64,000 nucleotides of DNA from Clostridiales bacterium (GCA_004553575.1 SFLA01000002.1:10724-74723); one strand, 5' to 3'; shown: positions 1-8,669, counted from the first letter of the stretch. Numbers and translations are program-made. Notes: a model not told the origin generated them from the letters alone.

Positions 1-1
1 C

Positions 2-1060
2 GACGCTGCCACGCTTTCGGCAGAGGGCCTGCTTATCGATCTTAACACCGTCCCGAATCTCGATCTTACCTCGTCCTGGTGGGATCAGTCGTTCAATTCC
101 GAAATAACCATTGCCGGACACACCTATTTTACGATAGGCGACATAGGTCTGGTCAACAAGGATGCTACTCCCTGTATTGCCTTCAACAAGAATCTGTTTG
201 AGGAATACGACCTTGAGAATCCGTACGATCTCGTAGACAGCGGAAGCTGGACTATCGATAAGCTGATCGAGTTTTCAAAGCATCTGAGCAACGACCTCAA
301 TAACGACGGCGTTATCGATTACAGCGACGAATTCGGATACGGCGGACAGTACGACGATATCTGGTGCATGTTCTACGGCTCCGGAGAGCGTCTTGCTTCT
401 ATCGGATCCGACGGATATCCGTATCTTACCGTGTATAACGAAAGATCGGTATCCGTAGTCGATAACATTCTTAAGCTTATGCAGGACGACCTCCACTATG
501 TGTCCGCAAACGATTACTTCGGGGTTTCGCAATACCCGGCGGAGCTCGTTACCCAGGCATTTATAGACGGCAGGTCTCTGTTCAATTATTCCGATATAGG
601 CGATACCGACGATTTCCGCGATATGGCCGACGACTTCGGTCTGCTTCCGATTCCCAAATACAGCGAGGAGCAGGAGGAGTACAATACCCTTATAAACTGC
701 TGGACCTCAAACGCCTTCTGTATTCCCTATACCGTGGAAGGGGAAACGCTTGAGATGACCGGTCTCACGCTGGAGCTTATGGGAGCCATAAGCGAGGATA
801 TCCTTGTTCATGCGTATTACGACGTCGCACTGCAGTATCAGAAGACCCGCGATGACGATACCGTGCGAATGCTCGACATTATTTTCAGCACCCGCGGCTG
901 CGACCTCGGAATGGTTTTCCAGTGGGGCGGGCTCGACACCATGCTCCATTCCCTGATAACCTCCGAAAGCGGAGCCTTTGCATCGGTATACGAGACCTAT
1001 AAGGGCAAAGCAGAGGCGGACATGAAGGAAACCGTAGATACCTACAAGAAACTAAACTGA
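2..1060 (+). CDS. Extracellular solute-binding protein, C-terminal part (cut by window edge)
   Basis: The frame is open from the window edge to a TGA at 1058-1060, leaving 352 residues of a larger protein. It matches the next gene downstream almost segment by segment: the WWDQ motif, the EF-hand-like loop DLNNDGVIDYSD, the FYGSGER segment and the QYQKTRDDDTVRML segment. That makes it a paralogous periplasmic-type binding protein of the family-1 (sugar) class, presumably a lipoprotein like its neighbours, capturing an unknown carbohydrate at the cell surface. The signal peptide lies outside the window. No permease or ATPase gene is adjacent. A 26-base gap with an AGGAGG site leads into the next paralogue, so the two are probably co-transcribed. 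Confidence 0.85.
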   Translation, partial: DAATLSAEGLLIDLNTVPNLDLTSSWWDQSFNSEITIAGHTYFTIGDIGLVNKDATPCIAFNKNLFEEYDLENPYDLVDSGSWTIDKLIEFSKHLSNDLNNDGVIDYSDEFGYGGQYDDIWCMFYGSGERLASIGSDGYPYLTVYNERSVSVVDNILKLMQDDLHYVSANDYFGVSQYPAELVTQAFIDGRSLFNYSDIGDTDDFRDMADDFGLLPIPKYSEEQEEYNTLINCWTSNAFCIPYTVEGETLEMTGLTLELMGAISEDILVHAYYDVALQYQKTRDDDTVRMLDIIFSTRGCDLGMVFQWGGLDTMLHSLITSESGAFASVYETYKGKAEADMKETVDTYKKLN

Positions 1061-1086
1061 CGCCAAACGAAAACAGGAGGAAAAGT

Positions 1087-2583
1087 ATGAAAAAAACAAT
1101 AGCATTTCTGCTTATTGCCGTTCTTGCGTGCGGAATTCTCGCCGCCTGCAACGACGAAGGCGACCGCTCACGCGCCGATGTTTCCGAAACCAGCGGCAGC
1201 GGAAAGTATGTTGCCGATGTTCCCGACCGCGATTACGGCGGGGCTACCGTCACCTTCCTCACCTGCGGAGTCAACCAGACCGCTTCGTCCGAGATACTGT
1301 ACAACGATTACGGCAGCGACGACGAGGAACAGATGATGGAGGTCGTCAACGACGCCCTTCGCGAGCGCTACAATCAGGTGTACGAGAGCATTGGCGTAGT
1401 TATTAAGGAGCAGTACATATACGACGGGAGACGCTATAACGGCGAGATGATAAACCATATCCGCAACGCTATCGCCGGCGGAACCGATACGTTCCAGGTC
1501 TGCGTTCCCTGCCTTTACGACTGTGCAACCCTCGCGGCCGAGGGACAGCTTATCGATCTGCTCGGAGAAGTTCCGTATCTTAACATGTCCCAGCCGTGGT
1601 GGGATCAGACCTTCAATTCCGAAATGACGATAGGCGGTTGCCTGTACTTCACGATCGGAGATATCGGGCTTATCAACAAGGATTCAACCCCCTGCATAGC
1701 TTTTAACAAGGATCTTTTCAACGAGTATAATCTCGAAAGTCCGTACGATCTGGTCGACGACGGCAAATGGACGCTCGATAAGCTGATTGAGCTTTGCAAG
1801 AACATGAGCGTGGATCTTAACAACGACGGCGTTATCGATTACAGCGATAAATTCGGTTACGGCGGGCAGTACGACGATATGTGGTATCTGTTCTACGGCT
1901 CGGGCGAGAGGATTGCCAGCCGGGACGCGGACGGATATCCGTATCTCACCATGTATAACGACCGGTCGGCAACGGTTATCGATAAGATACTTGAGTTCAT
2001 GCAGGACAAAGAGCATTATGTGTGTGCAAACAACTATTTCGGTGTTGTGAACTGGCCGGCAGAGCTGGTAACCCAGGCGTTCGTAGAGGGCAGATCGCTG
2101 TTCAACCTCTCCGGTGTGGGCACGACCGATGCCTACCGTGACATGGAGGACGATTTCGGTCTGGTGCCGATACCCAAGTTCAATGAGGAACAGGAAAACT
2201 ACTACTCCATGGTAAATCCGTGGACATCCAACGCCTTCTGTATTCCGATAAGCGTTGAGGGCGACGCGCTCGAGATGACCGGAATAACCCTCGAGGTCAT
2301 GGGCGCGGTAAGCAAGAATATACTTGCAACTGCGTATTACGACGTCGCACTGCAGTATCAGAAAACCCGCGATGACGATACCGTGCGCATGCTCGAGATT
2401 ATATTCAATTCCCGCGGCTGCGATCTCGGCACTATATACAAGTGGGGACTGCTTGATAATCTGCTCCACGAGCTTATAACCATGCCTCGCGGCTCGTTTG
2501 CGTCGCAGTACGAGGCAAAGTCTGCGGCGGCGCAGTCTGCAATGGAGGAGACCATCAACTTCTACAAGTCAAACGAGAAATAA
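1087..2583 (+). CDS. Extracellular solute-binding lipoprotein (family 1 type)
   Basis: 498 residues. The N-terminus is a lipoprotein signal peptide with lipobox LAAC and lipidation at about Cys21, followed by an acidic, Ser-rich linker and the YVADVPDRDYGG opening typical of this family. An EF-hand-like loop, DLNNDGVIDYSD, lies mid-protein and could bind calcium. The start has a strong AGGAGG site at 1076-1081. It is a tandem paralogue of the gene just upstream, with long near-identical DNA stretches. Family knowledge says such proteins deliver sugars or oligosaccharides to ABC importers; the ligand cannot be read from sequence. No transporter subunits are nearby, so the partner permease must be encoded elsewhere. 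It ends just before a strong terminator. Confidence 0.9.
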   Translation: MKKTIAFLLIAVLACGILAACNDEGDRSRADVSETSGSGKYVADVPDRDYGGATVTFLTCGVNQTASSEILYNDYGSDDEEQMMEVVNDALRERYNQVYESIGVVIKEQYIYDGRRYNGEMINHIRNAIAGGTDTFQVCVPCLYDCATLAAEGQLIDLLGEVPYLNMSQPWWDQTFNSEMTIGGCLYFTIGDIGLINKDSTPCIAFNKDLFNEYNLESPYDLVDDGKWTLDKLIELCKNMSVDLNNDGVIDYSDKFGYGGQYDDMWYLFYGSGERIASRDADGYPYLTMYNDRSATVIDKILEFMQDKEHYVCANNYFGVVNWPAELVTQAFVEGRSLFNLSGVGTTDAYRDMEDDFGLVPIPKFNEEQENYYSMVNPWTSNAFCIPISVEGDALEMTGITLEVMGAVSKNILATAYYDVALQYQKTRDDDTVRMLEIIFNSRGCDLGTIYKWGLLDNLLHELITMPRGSFASQYEAKSAAAQSAMEETINFYKSNEK

Positions 2584-2605
2584 ACCGCATTGCCGTAAAA
2601 CATTC

Positions 2606-2639
2606 ACCGCCCCGGAGGAACTGCTCCGGGGCGGTTTTT
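2606..2639 (+). terminator. Rho-independent terminator after the solute-binding pair
   Basis: A perfect 12-bp stem (ACCGCCCCGGAG with CTCCGGGGCGGT) closes a GAACTG loop and is followed by five T residues. It ends the transcription unit of the two tandem solute-binding proteins. Confidence 0.92.
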
Positions 2640-2672
2640 GTCTTGTTAGTTCTCTGCCGCACGCCGGCTTCG

Positions 2673-3422
2673 TCAGCCGGCGGCGGGAGCGGTCTTTTCT
2701 TTTATTATACGCTCGACCTCGCGCAGATCCTGCTCGGTATTCACGCCTGCAAGCTCCTTTTCGTCCGCTGCCGTTACGGCGGTTACCTTTTTTCCTTCTG
2801 CAATCATCAGCTTAGGGACGTCGGTCAGGTAGTATTCACCGCTGACCGGGCTCGGGGTTATCCTGTCGAGACAGCCGAACAGCGCACGGGAATCGAAGAT
2901 ATATATGCCTCCGTTCAGCTCGCGGACAGCCTTCTGGGCGTCGGTCGCGTCGCGGTGTTCGACAATCCCTGCAACATTTCCGTTTTCGTCGCGTATGATA
3001 TGTCCGAACGGGGGTATCTCCCCGGTCACGATAAAACTGAGTACGGTGCAGGCGCTTCCGCTTTTGCGGTGGTGCTCCGCCAGCGCGAGAACGCTCTCCC
3101 TGCGCAGAAGCGGCATGTCTCCGTTAATCACAAGGATTTCGCCGTCGTAATCCTCAAAGTACCTCCGGGCGCACATAACCGCGTGCCCGGTGCCCTTCTG
3201 TTCCTCCTGCACCGCATAGGAGTATTGAGGAAACGCTTTCATTATCGCTTCGCGCGAATAACCGACGAGTATTACCTTATCCTCCGGCGGGATAAAATCG
3301 GTGTATTCGAGTACATATTGAAGCAAAGGCTTGCCGCAGGCGAGCCGCATTACCTTCGGAATATTTGTGATGTCGCTGCCGAGTCTTTTGCCCTTGCCCC
3401 CGGCGAGAATAAGAGCTTTCAT
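2673..3422 (-). CDS. Nucleotidyltransferase (GlmU N-terminal/sugar-nucleotide pyrophosphorylase type)
   Basis: 249 residues. The N-terminus MKALILAGGKGKRLGSD is the G-G-x-G-x-R loop of the NTP-transferase fold, followed by IPKVM, GTGHAV, the metal-binding NGDMPLL segment, and the HRDAT and LNGGIYIF segments typical of the GlmU N-terminal domain. It lacks the left-handed beta-helix acyltransferase domain, so it is a stand-alone sugar-1-phosphate nucleotidyltransferase. The substrate may be GlcNAc-1-phosphate, but that is inference. The start at 3422 has a GGAGG site; a longer frame upstream reads into the promoter and the divergent gene and is rejected. It is divergent from the P-loop ATPase and has its own TTGACA/TATACT promoter. 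Confidence 0.82.
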   Translation of the reverse strand: MKALILAGGKGKRLGSDITNIPKVMRLACGKPLLQYVLEYTDFIPPEDKVILVGYSREAIMKAFPQYSYAVQEEQKGTGHAVMCARRYFEDYDGEILVINGDMPLLRRESVLALAEHHRKSGSACTVLSFIVTGEIPPFGHIIRDENGNVAGIVEHRDATDAQKAVRELNGGIYIFDSRALFGCLDRITPSPVSGEYYLTDVPKLMIAEGKKVTAVTAADEKELAGVNTEQDLREVERIIKEKTAPAAG

Positions 3423-3459
3423 CGTAACAACCTCCGGCTTTCCGCATATATTTGGTATT

Positions 3460-3488
3460 AGTATATAACCTGACGGCTTCGCTGTCAA
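3460..3488 (-). promoter_or_regulatory. SigA-type promoter for the nucleotidyltransferase
   Basis: Reading the minus strand, TTGACA (3488-3483), a 17-bp spacer and TATACT (3465-3460) stand 38 bp upstream of the ATG at 3422. Confidence 0.75.
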
Positions 3489-3507
3489 TCGTTTTGGAGG
3501 GATTTTT

Positions 3508-4539
3508 GTGGCGGACTGTTTTGCCGGAGCAAATACCGAGATCGGATACAGGGGGTATTTACCGAATATTCTTGCGTCTTCGGACAGGGTTTTTATAATA
3601 AAGGGGTCTCCCGGAAGCGGCAAATCTACGCTTATGAAGCGGGTAGCCGAGACCGCGGAGTCCGAAGGACACAGGGTGGACCGGGTGTTCTGCTCTGCGG
3701 ATCCGTTGTCGCTGGACGCGGTTATCGTTCCCGGGCTTTCGATTGCTGTCGCCGACGGCACTTCACCGCACACCATGGACACGCCGGAGGTAGGCATCCG
3801 CGATACGCTTATCGATCTCGGAAGATATCTGGATACCGGTGTGCTCGCCGCACGTGCCGCGGAGGTGCGCGATATTGTTCGCGAAAAGAAGCTGCGCTAT
3901 GCCGAAGCGTATAAATTCATATCGGCGGCGGTAAACGCTTCGCGGGCGGCTGCGGACGCGGTATGCCGTTCGCTCGACCGCGAAAAGCTGGAACGGTATC
4001 TCGACCGTCTGTATGCGGGACACATCCGCTCCGGGCGGAAGGGAGACGTGGAGTACCGTCCCGCAGCGGCTTTTACCGGAAGCGGCAGGGAGGTCGCCGA
4101 CGCTTTTCCCGAAGCGGAAACGGTATACGAGGTAACCCGCGGGAGAGGCAGCGGGAGCGCCGTACTTTCCGGTCTGCTGCGGCGTGCCGAAGCCGAAGGA
4201 GAAGAGACGGTTGTATCGCCGTCCGAAACCGATTCGGAATTGCTTAACGCCGTGTATTTTCCCGGCAGGGCGGTGCTTGTGTGCGATTCGAGGCTCGGAT
4301 TCCGTGCCGACAGGCATATTAATATGGAAAGGTTTATTAAGAAAGACCTGCTTCGCACCTGTTCGGGATTCGTGCGCATGGCAGGAACACTTGCGTCGGG
4401 ACTGTACGATTCGGCGGAGGAAAGATTGCGGGAAGCCGGGAAGCTTCACGGCATTCTGGAACGTATATACGGCGAGGCAATGGATTTTTCCGGCATCGAC
4501 GCGGAATACAATCGCATAGCGGCGTATATACGGGCATAA
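3508..4539 (+). CDS. P-loop ATPase of the PRK06851-like family, function unknown
   Basis: 343 residues, starting at GTG 3508 with GGAGG seven bases upstream. A clear Walker A, KGSPGSGKST, lies near residue 35, preceded by FAGANTEIGYRGYLPNI, which resembles the conserved FPGGNT-type opening of a Firmicutes family annotated only as ATP-binding protein. No second nucleotide-binding half is obvious, and the C-terminal half is charged and helical. The neighbours, a divergent nucleotidyltransferase and a small membrane protein 46 bases downstream, do not suggest a pathway. The ATPase call is firm; the family assignment comes from memory of the opening motif, and the role is unknown. Confidence 0.68.
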   Translation: MADCFAGANTEIGYRGYLPNILASSDRVFIIKGSPGSGKSTLMKRVAETAESEGHRVDRVFCSADPLSLDAVIVPGLSIAVADGTSPHTMDTPEVGIRDTLIDLGRYLDTGVLAARAAEVRDIVREKKLRYAEAYKFISAAVNASRAAADAVCRSLDREKLERYLDRLYAGHIRSGRKGDVEYRPAAAFTGSGREVADAFPEAETVYEVTRGRGSGSAVLSGLLRRAEAEGEETVVSPSETDSELLNAVYFPGRAVLVCDSRLGFRADRHINMERFIKKDLLRTCSGFVRMAGTLASGLYDSAEERLREAGKLHGILERIYGEAMDFSGIDAEYNRIAAYIRA

Positions 4540-4585
4540 ACCCGCACGGGCACGCATACGTTTATTGCGAAGGAGCGTGCTTGGT

Positions 4586-5008
4586 ATGAACGGTTCGGAA
4601 GGAATAATGAAGGGTTCACTGATCGGATTCGGAACGATGGTCGGAACGGTTGTGGTTTTGTCGACATTACTTACGCTTGCGGTATCCAAATCGGCAGATC
4701 CTTCGTCGGCAGTCACTGCGGTTTCATGCGCGTCGCTGCTTGTCGGAGGTGCGGCGGGCGGAGCGGTCGCCGCCCGCGTCAGCCGAACTCCCGTTTCATC
4801 GGTGCTGGCTGCGGGTATGCTGCTGGTTTTGTTTGCGGCAGCAGCTTTGTTTATCCAAGATGACATGAGCGCGGTGCGCAGACTTCTGCCGCCGGTATGT
4901 ATGTTTGCGGGCGCGACGGCGGCGGGGCTTGCGGTATGCGCAAAAAAGGTATCCGCGGCGGATATGATAAAAAAGAACGCCCGCCGTGCGGCGGGCGGAC
5001 GTAAATAG
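4586..5008 (+). CDS. TIGR04086-like small membrane protein
   Basis: 140 residues with four predicted membrane segments: GSLIGFGTMVGTVVVLSTLL, a Gly/Ala-rich second segment (VGGAAGGAVAARV), LAAGMLLVLFAAAALF and MFAGATAAGLAVCAK. The order and the Gly/Ala-rich second helix resemble the TIGR04086 (YrzE-like) family of Firmicutes, whose function is not known. ATG 4586 is chosen because AAGGAG lies ten bases upstream; a TTG seven codons earlier has no site. Its last codons form the GC-rich hairpin that serves as terminator for the convergent comF unit. Confidence 0.6.
   Translation: MNGSEGIMKGSLIGFGTMVGTVVVLSTLLTLAVSKSADPSSAVTAVSCASLLVGGAAGGAVAARVSRTPVSSVLAAGMLLVLFAAAALFIQDDMSAVRRLLPPVCMFAGATAAGLAVCAKKVSAADMIKKNARRAAGGRK
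4970..4997 (-). terminator. Terminator of the ttcA-like/comF unit, inside the opposite gene
   Basis: On the minus strand CGCCCGCC-gcac-GGCGGGCG forms a perfect 8-bp GC stem followed by TTCTTTTTTA. It lies about 40 bp beyond the comF stop and overlaps the 3' end of the convergent membrane-protein gene. Confidence 0.75.
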
Positions 5009-5039
5009 TATCGCTTGTATCTGACGGAACATATGTCCG

Positions 5040-5714
5040 TTACGGAGTGCGTGCCGCGCAGGCACGCACCACCTGACGTACGCCGGCTTCGTGCAGGATC
5101 GACGCACATTCCGAAAGCGTCGCGCCGGTGGTCGTAACGTCGTCGACAAGAAGCACGCGGCGGTAATCCGCCGCCTCCGGCAGTGCATAAAATACCTTCT
5201 TAACATTTCTTCGTCTTCCGGCGGCATCGAGCAGCTTCTGCTCGGTGCCGCTTTTGCGCCGTCCGAGCAATACGGCGAGCGGTATTCCCAACGCTTTTGC
5301 CGCTCCTTCCGCTATAAGCTTCGACTGATCCCCGCCGTATTCTGCGGAGCGCGATTTCATACGCGGAACGAAGGTCACCGCGTCGAACCCGCGGCTTTTT
5401 TCGCGGAGCACCTTTTCGGCAATAAGACAGCCCAGAAACGCGGCGGTTCGCCGATCGGGGCGGCGCTTCAGCGACCGTATTATCTGCTTACCTGCTTCGC
5501 TTCGGTAATAGAACAAAAACAGCGTTTCCGATCCTCCGGGGCATAGGCAGTCGCTTTTTGAGCATCCGCATTCCGGGCACGGAGCGGTAAGCAGAGACTG
5601 GAATTCCGCGGCGCAGTCGCCGCACAGCGGAAGCCTTCCGTCGGCCGCCGGATCGCCGCAGATACAACAGGCAGGCACGAACAGGCGGTCGGCAATAAGT
5701 TCAGTCAGCTTCAC
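5040..5714 (-). CDS. comF: ComF family protein (amidophosphoribosyltransferase-like)
   Basis: 224 residues from GTG 5714. The N-terminus carries a zinc-ribbon-like set of cysteines (ACCICGDPA, LPLCGDCA, APCPECGCSKSDC), followed by a phosphoribosyltransferase domain ending in the PRPP-binding loop LLVDDVTTTGATLSEC. This is the ComF/GntX architecture, linked to DNA uptake in naturally competent bacteria. The GTG start overlaps the end of the upstream ttcA-like gene by 14 bases, suggesting translational coupling; an ATG 63 bases further upstream would give a longer, unconserved leader. No other competence genes are in the window, so the role here is inferred from family only. Confidence 0.85.
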   Translation of the reverse strand: MKLTELIADRLFVPACCICGDPAADGRLPLCGDCAAEFQSLLTAPCPECGCSKSDCLCPGGSETLFLFYYRSEAGKQIIRSLKRRPDRRTAAFLGCLIAEKVLREKSRGFDAVTFVPRMKSRSAEYGGDQSKLIAEGAAKALGIPLAVLLGRRKSGTEQKLLDAAGRRRNVKKVFYALPEAADYRRVLLVDDVTTTGATLSECASILHEAGVRQVVRACAARTP

Positions 5715-6465
5715 TTTTCGTTTTACGGTGCCTTTCGTGCACCGACCAGCCGTCAACACCGCTTCGCTCCAGAGCACCGAACAGACGAACCTTAAGTCCG
5801 CGGTCGTTTTTCGACATATCCGCGAGCAGCTTTTTTATCTCCGCGCGCTTGGTGTTCCCGTCCGCCGGACAGTACTTCGGCGACGGCTCAATGCCGTTTT
5901 TTCGAATAAATGCAGTTATCTCCTTTTCCGGGCAGTAAATCAACGGGCGTATCATCGTAATCCCGGAGCGGTCAAGATAAGTCACCGGCGAAAAGCAGCC
6001 GAACCTTCCCTCGATAAGCAGATTCATCATAAGCGTTTCGACAGTGTCGTCGAAGTGATGTCCGAGCGCGACCTTGTTGCAGCCCAGCTTAACCGCGGCG
6101 GAATTCAGCGCGCCGCGCCGCATATTTGCGCACAGCGAACAGGGGAACTTCTCTTTTCTTATATTGAATACTATCTCGTATACGTCGGACGGCAGCAGAG
6201 TCAGAGTAAGCCCGAGCTGATCGCAGAGAAGCTGTATATTCGAAAACCCGGCACCGGGAAACCCCGCATCGAGAGTGACCGGGAACAGCTCGTATTCCGC
6301 GCCGTAGAATCTTTTCAGCAGTGCGAGAGTTACGAGCAGGGTGAGCGAGTCCTTCCCGCCGGATACCCCCACGGCTATTCTGTCGCCGCTTTCGATCATG
6401 CCGTAATCGGTGCAGGCACGGCGGGCATAACCGAGTATTTTCTGTATTCCCGCAAATTCACGCAT
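5701..6465 (-). CDS. TtcA-family tRNA 2-thiocytidine biosynthesis-like ATPase
   Basis: 254 residues. The PP-loop GVSGGKDSLT near residue 35 adenylates the tRNA base, and the PCSLCANMRRG motif with ALGHHFDDTVETLMMNL is typical of TtcA proteins, which use an iron-sulfur cluster to thiolate C32 of tRNA. The RPLIYCPEKEI segment is also family-typical. The start at ATG 6465 has GGGAG upstream, and a promoter lies further up. It is first gene of a two-gene minus-strand unit with comF. Firmicutes carry several TtcA-like paralogues, so the exact sulfur-transfer target is uncertain. Confidence 0.82.
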   Translation of the reverse strand: MREFAGIQKILGYARRACTDYGMIESGDRIAVGVSGGKDSLTLLVTLALLKRFYGAEYELFPVTLDAGFPGAGFSNIQLLCDQLGLTLTLLPSDVYEIVFNIRKEKFPCSLCANMRRGALNSAAVKLGCNKVALGHHFDDTVETLMMNLLIEGRFGCFSPVTYLDRSGITMIRPLIYCPEKEITAFIRKNGIEPSPKYCPADGNTKRAEIKKLLADMSKNDRGLKVRLFGALERSGVDGWSVHERHRKTKSEAD

Positions 6466-6491
6466 AAACGCACACTCCCTTACAGCATACG

Positions 6492-6520
6492 ATTATACAC
6501 TGTCTTTGCGGTAAAATCAA
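6492..6520 (-). promoter_or_regulatory. SigA-type promoter for the ttcA-like/comF unit
   Basis: On the minus strand TTGATT (6520-6515), a 17-bp spacer and a perfect TATAAT (6497-6492) precede the ATG at 6465. Confidence 0.7.
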
Positions 6521-6624
6521 CAACCGTGCGCACGGAAAGCGTGTTTTGCAACCGAGAAAAAACGACGAAACGCAAGGAAAACGCAAAAAATACCGCCGAT
6601 TTTGAAAAAATAATGTTTTGCCTA

Positions 6625-6652
6625 TTGACAAACCGAACTTTCGTGGTATAAT
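6625..6652 (+). promoter_or_regulatory. SigA-type promoter for rplM-rpsI
   Basis: A perfect TTGACA (6625-6630), a 16-bp spacer and a perfect TATAAT (6647-6652) give a short leader of about 40 bases. I see no L13-type leader structure in it. Confidence 0.85.
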
Positions 6653-6696
6653 GGTCGGGCGTGAAAAAAGAATTTAACATAAACGGAGGATAAACC

Positions 6697-7128
6697 ATGT
6701 CCACATTCATGCTCAGGGCCGAGGATGTCGAGCGTAAGTGGTACGTGATCGACGCCGAGGGCAAAACGCTCGGCAAGGTCGCAGTTGCCGCCGCAACGAT
6801 ACTCAACGGCAAGCATAAGCCCGAATACACCCCGCATATCGACTGCGGAGACTGCGTAATAGTTATCAACGCAGAAAAGCTGGTTCTTACCGGCAAGAAA
6901 GCCGAGCAGAAGGTGTACTATCACCACAGCGGCTATATCGGCGGCCTCAAGGCTGTAAAGTACAGCACCCTTATGGCTCAGAAGCCCGAGAAGGTCGTAG
7001 AGCTTGCGGTTAAGGGAATGCTTCCCAAAAACAAGATAGGCGATGCGTCGATAGCGCGTCTCAGAGTTTACAGAGGCGCCGAGCACGAGCAGGCAGCGCA
7101 GCAGCCCATTGCCGTAGAAGTTAAGTAA
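6697..7128 (+). CDS. rplM: 50S ribosomal protein L13
   Basis: 143 residues, the usual length. The segments [45 protein letters not shown] and [10 protein letters not shown] are hallmark L13 sequence, and GMLPKN with the [15 protein letters not shown] tail closes it. L13 is an early assembly protein of the large ribosomal subunit. The start has a GGAGG site (6684-6688), and the gene is followed after 17 bases by rpsI, the conserved pair. Confidence 0.97.
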   Translation: MSTFMLRAEDVERKWYVIDAEGKTLGKVAVAAATILNGKHKPEYTPHIDCGDCVIVINAEKLVLTGKKAEQKVYYHHSGYIGGLKAVKYSTLMAQKPEKVVELAVKGMLPKNKIGDASIARLRVYRGAEHEQAAQQPIAVEVK

Positions 7129-7145
7129 GAGGAGGAACGGTAACA

Positions 7146-7553
7146 ATGACATATACACCCGCAACGCCGTATTTCTACGGCACAGGCAGAAGAAAGTCCA
7201 GCGTCGCCAGAGTCCGCCTCATTCCCGGCACCGGCGTTATTACCGTTAACGGCAGAGATATAGACGATTACTTCGGTCTCGAGACCCTTAAGCTCATCGT
7301 TCGTCAGCCGTTCGTGGTCACTTCCACTCTCGGCAAGTTCGACGTGATATGCAAGGTCGAGGGCGGCGGAATTTCCGGCCAGGCAGGCGCCGTAAGACAC
7401 GGCGTGGCACGCGCTCTCCTTCAGGCGAACGAGGCGGAGTACCGTCCGTTGCTCAAGAAGGCGGGTCTGCTTACCCGCGACCCTCGTATGAAGGAAAGAA
7501 AGAAGTACGGTCTGAAAGCGGCTCGCCGTGCCAGCCAGTTCTCCAAGAGATAA
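7146..7553 (+). CDS. rpsI: 30S ribosomal protein S9
   Basis: 135 residues. [19 protein letters not shown], the [11 protein letters not shown] segment, the [19 protein letters not shown] segment and the basic C-terminal tail ending QFSKR identify S9, whose tail reaches the P-site tRNA in the 30S subunit. It is co-transcribed with rplM (17-base gap, GGAGG at 7132-7136) and is followed by a terminator. Confidence 0.97.
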   Translation: MTYTPATPYFYGTGRRKSSVARVRLIPGTGVITVNGRDIDDYFGLETLKLIVRQPFVVTSTLGKFDVICKVEGGGISGQAGAVRHGVARALLQANEAEYRPLLKKAGLLTRDPRMKERKKYGLKAARRASQFSKR

Positions 7554-7575
7554 CAATTTCCTTTTCGGATTACGG

Positions 7576-7603
7576 AAGGCGGACGCCGTGCGTCCGCCTT
7601 TTT
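7576..7603 (+). terminator. Rho-independent terminator after rpsI
   Basis: AAGGCGGACG and CGTCCGCCTT pair perfectly over 10 bp around a CCGTG loop, followed by TTT, 23 bp past the rpsI stop. Confidence 0.85.
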
Positions 7604-7655
7604 CCATGGATTTTGAAGAAAACCCAAACTGTTTGCTGAATTTTGAGGTATATTT

Positions 7656-8597
7656 ATGTGGTTTGTATTTGCGCTGGCGGCGACTGCCGGCTGGGGATTT
7701 GCCGATCTGTTTTACAAAAAGGGTACCGACGAAACGGATAAATATTCGCATCTGCGCATTGCGGTATGGGTCGGCCTTGTTATGGGCGTGTGCGCCGTTT
7801 GTCTGCTTCCGCTTGCCGAAAGCGGTACTGCCGTGTTAAGCATCGGCAATCTGATTCGTTATTCGCCCGCGTCGCTTTCGTATATAATATCAATGGTTAT
7901 CGGTTATGCGGGATTGCGTTATCTCGAGCTGTCCATTATCTCACCGGTTCAGAACGCATCGGGCGCTCTGTCCGCCGTCGTTATGATCGTATTCTTCACC
8001 GTAACGGGAAGATATACGGATATAGCGGAGGAATTCGATATTCTTTCGATAATCGGTACCGCCGCGATCTGTATCGGCGTTGTTGCGCTTGCGATAGCCG
8101 AGAACCGCGCCGAACGTCCTTCCGACCCCAATCTTCGCCGTTATCGCTACGGAGCGGGAGCACTTATTTTTCCGCTGCTGTACTGTATTTTCGATACTAT
8201 CGGAACCGCAGCCGACGGAATAATCCTCGACGAGCAGACCGGCCTGGGGCTTGGCGAGATAGATATAATCATTTTATACGGGCTTACCTTTTTTGCTGTC
8301 GGCGCAGTCGCATGGCTGTTCCTGCTCTTCCGCGAAAAGAAGCCGTACAACCCCTTCCGCGATAAGTACAAGGGCATCGCCGCCGGATTCGAGGAGGCAG
8401 GTCAGGTATTGTATGTTTACGCAATGGCCGCAAACCCCGTGCTTTCCGCCCCGCTCATAGCATCATACTGCATTCTTTCCGTAATTCTTTCCCGGGTGTT
8501 CCTTAAGGAAAAACTTTCGCGTCCGCTTACCGCGGCTGTGATAACCGTTATTGCCGGAATTGTGCTGCTCGGCGTGTCCGAGGGATTGTCGGCATAG
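7656..8597 (+). CDS. DMT/EamA-family membrane transporter
   Basis: 313 residues with about ten hydrophobic segments in two repeats, the EamA layout of the drug/metabolite transporter superfamily. The first helix WFVFALAATAGWGFADLFYKK, the YLELSIISPVQNASGAL segment and the C-terminal repeat with the APLIASYCILSVILS segment are typical. Such proteins export or import small metabolites across the cytoplasmic membrane; the substrate is unknown. GAGG lies nine bases before ATG 7656. It appears to be monocistronic, between the rpsI terminator and the amino acid ABC operon promoter. Confidence 0.82.
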   Translation: MWFVFALAATAGWGFADLFYKKGTDETDKYSHLRIAVWVGLVMGVCAVCLLPLAESGTAVLSIGNLIRYSPASLSYIISMVIGYAGLRYLELSIISPVQNASGALSAVVMIVFFTVTGRYTDIAEEFDILSIIGTAAICIGVVALAIAENRAERPSDPNLRRYRYGAGALIFPLLYCIFDTIGTAADGIILDEQTGLGLGEIDIIILYGLTFFAVGAVAWLFLLFREKKPYNPFRDKYKGIAAGFEEAGQVLYVYAMAANPVLSAPLIASYCILSVILSRVFLKEKLSRPLTAAVITVIAGIVLLGVSEGLSA

Positions 8598-8669
8598 CAC
8601 ATTTCGGATTTTTATACAATATTTATGAAAAATATCCGGGCACAAGACAAATAAAATGCATAATTACTC

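Noticed and set aside
3423..3797. N-terminal extension of the nucleotidyltransferase
   Set aside because: The extension crosses the promoter and the divergent ATPase gene, and MKALILAGG with its GGAGG site is the family-typical start.
5728..6651. 307-codon plus-strand frame opposite the ttcA-like gene
   Set aside because: Shadow of a gene with clear PP-loop and cysteine motifs; it also runs through the promoter of the minus-strand unit and that of rplM.
6653..6696. A ribosomal-protein leader structure before rplM
   Set aside because: The leader is only about 40 bases, AT-rich and without a stable stem.
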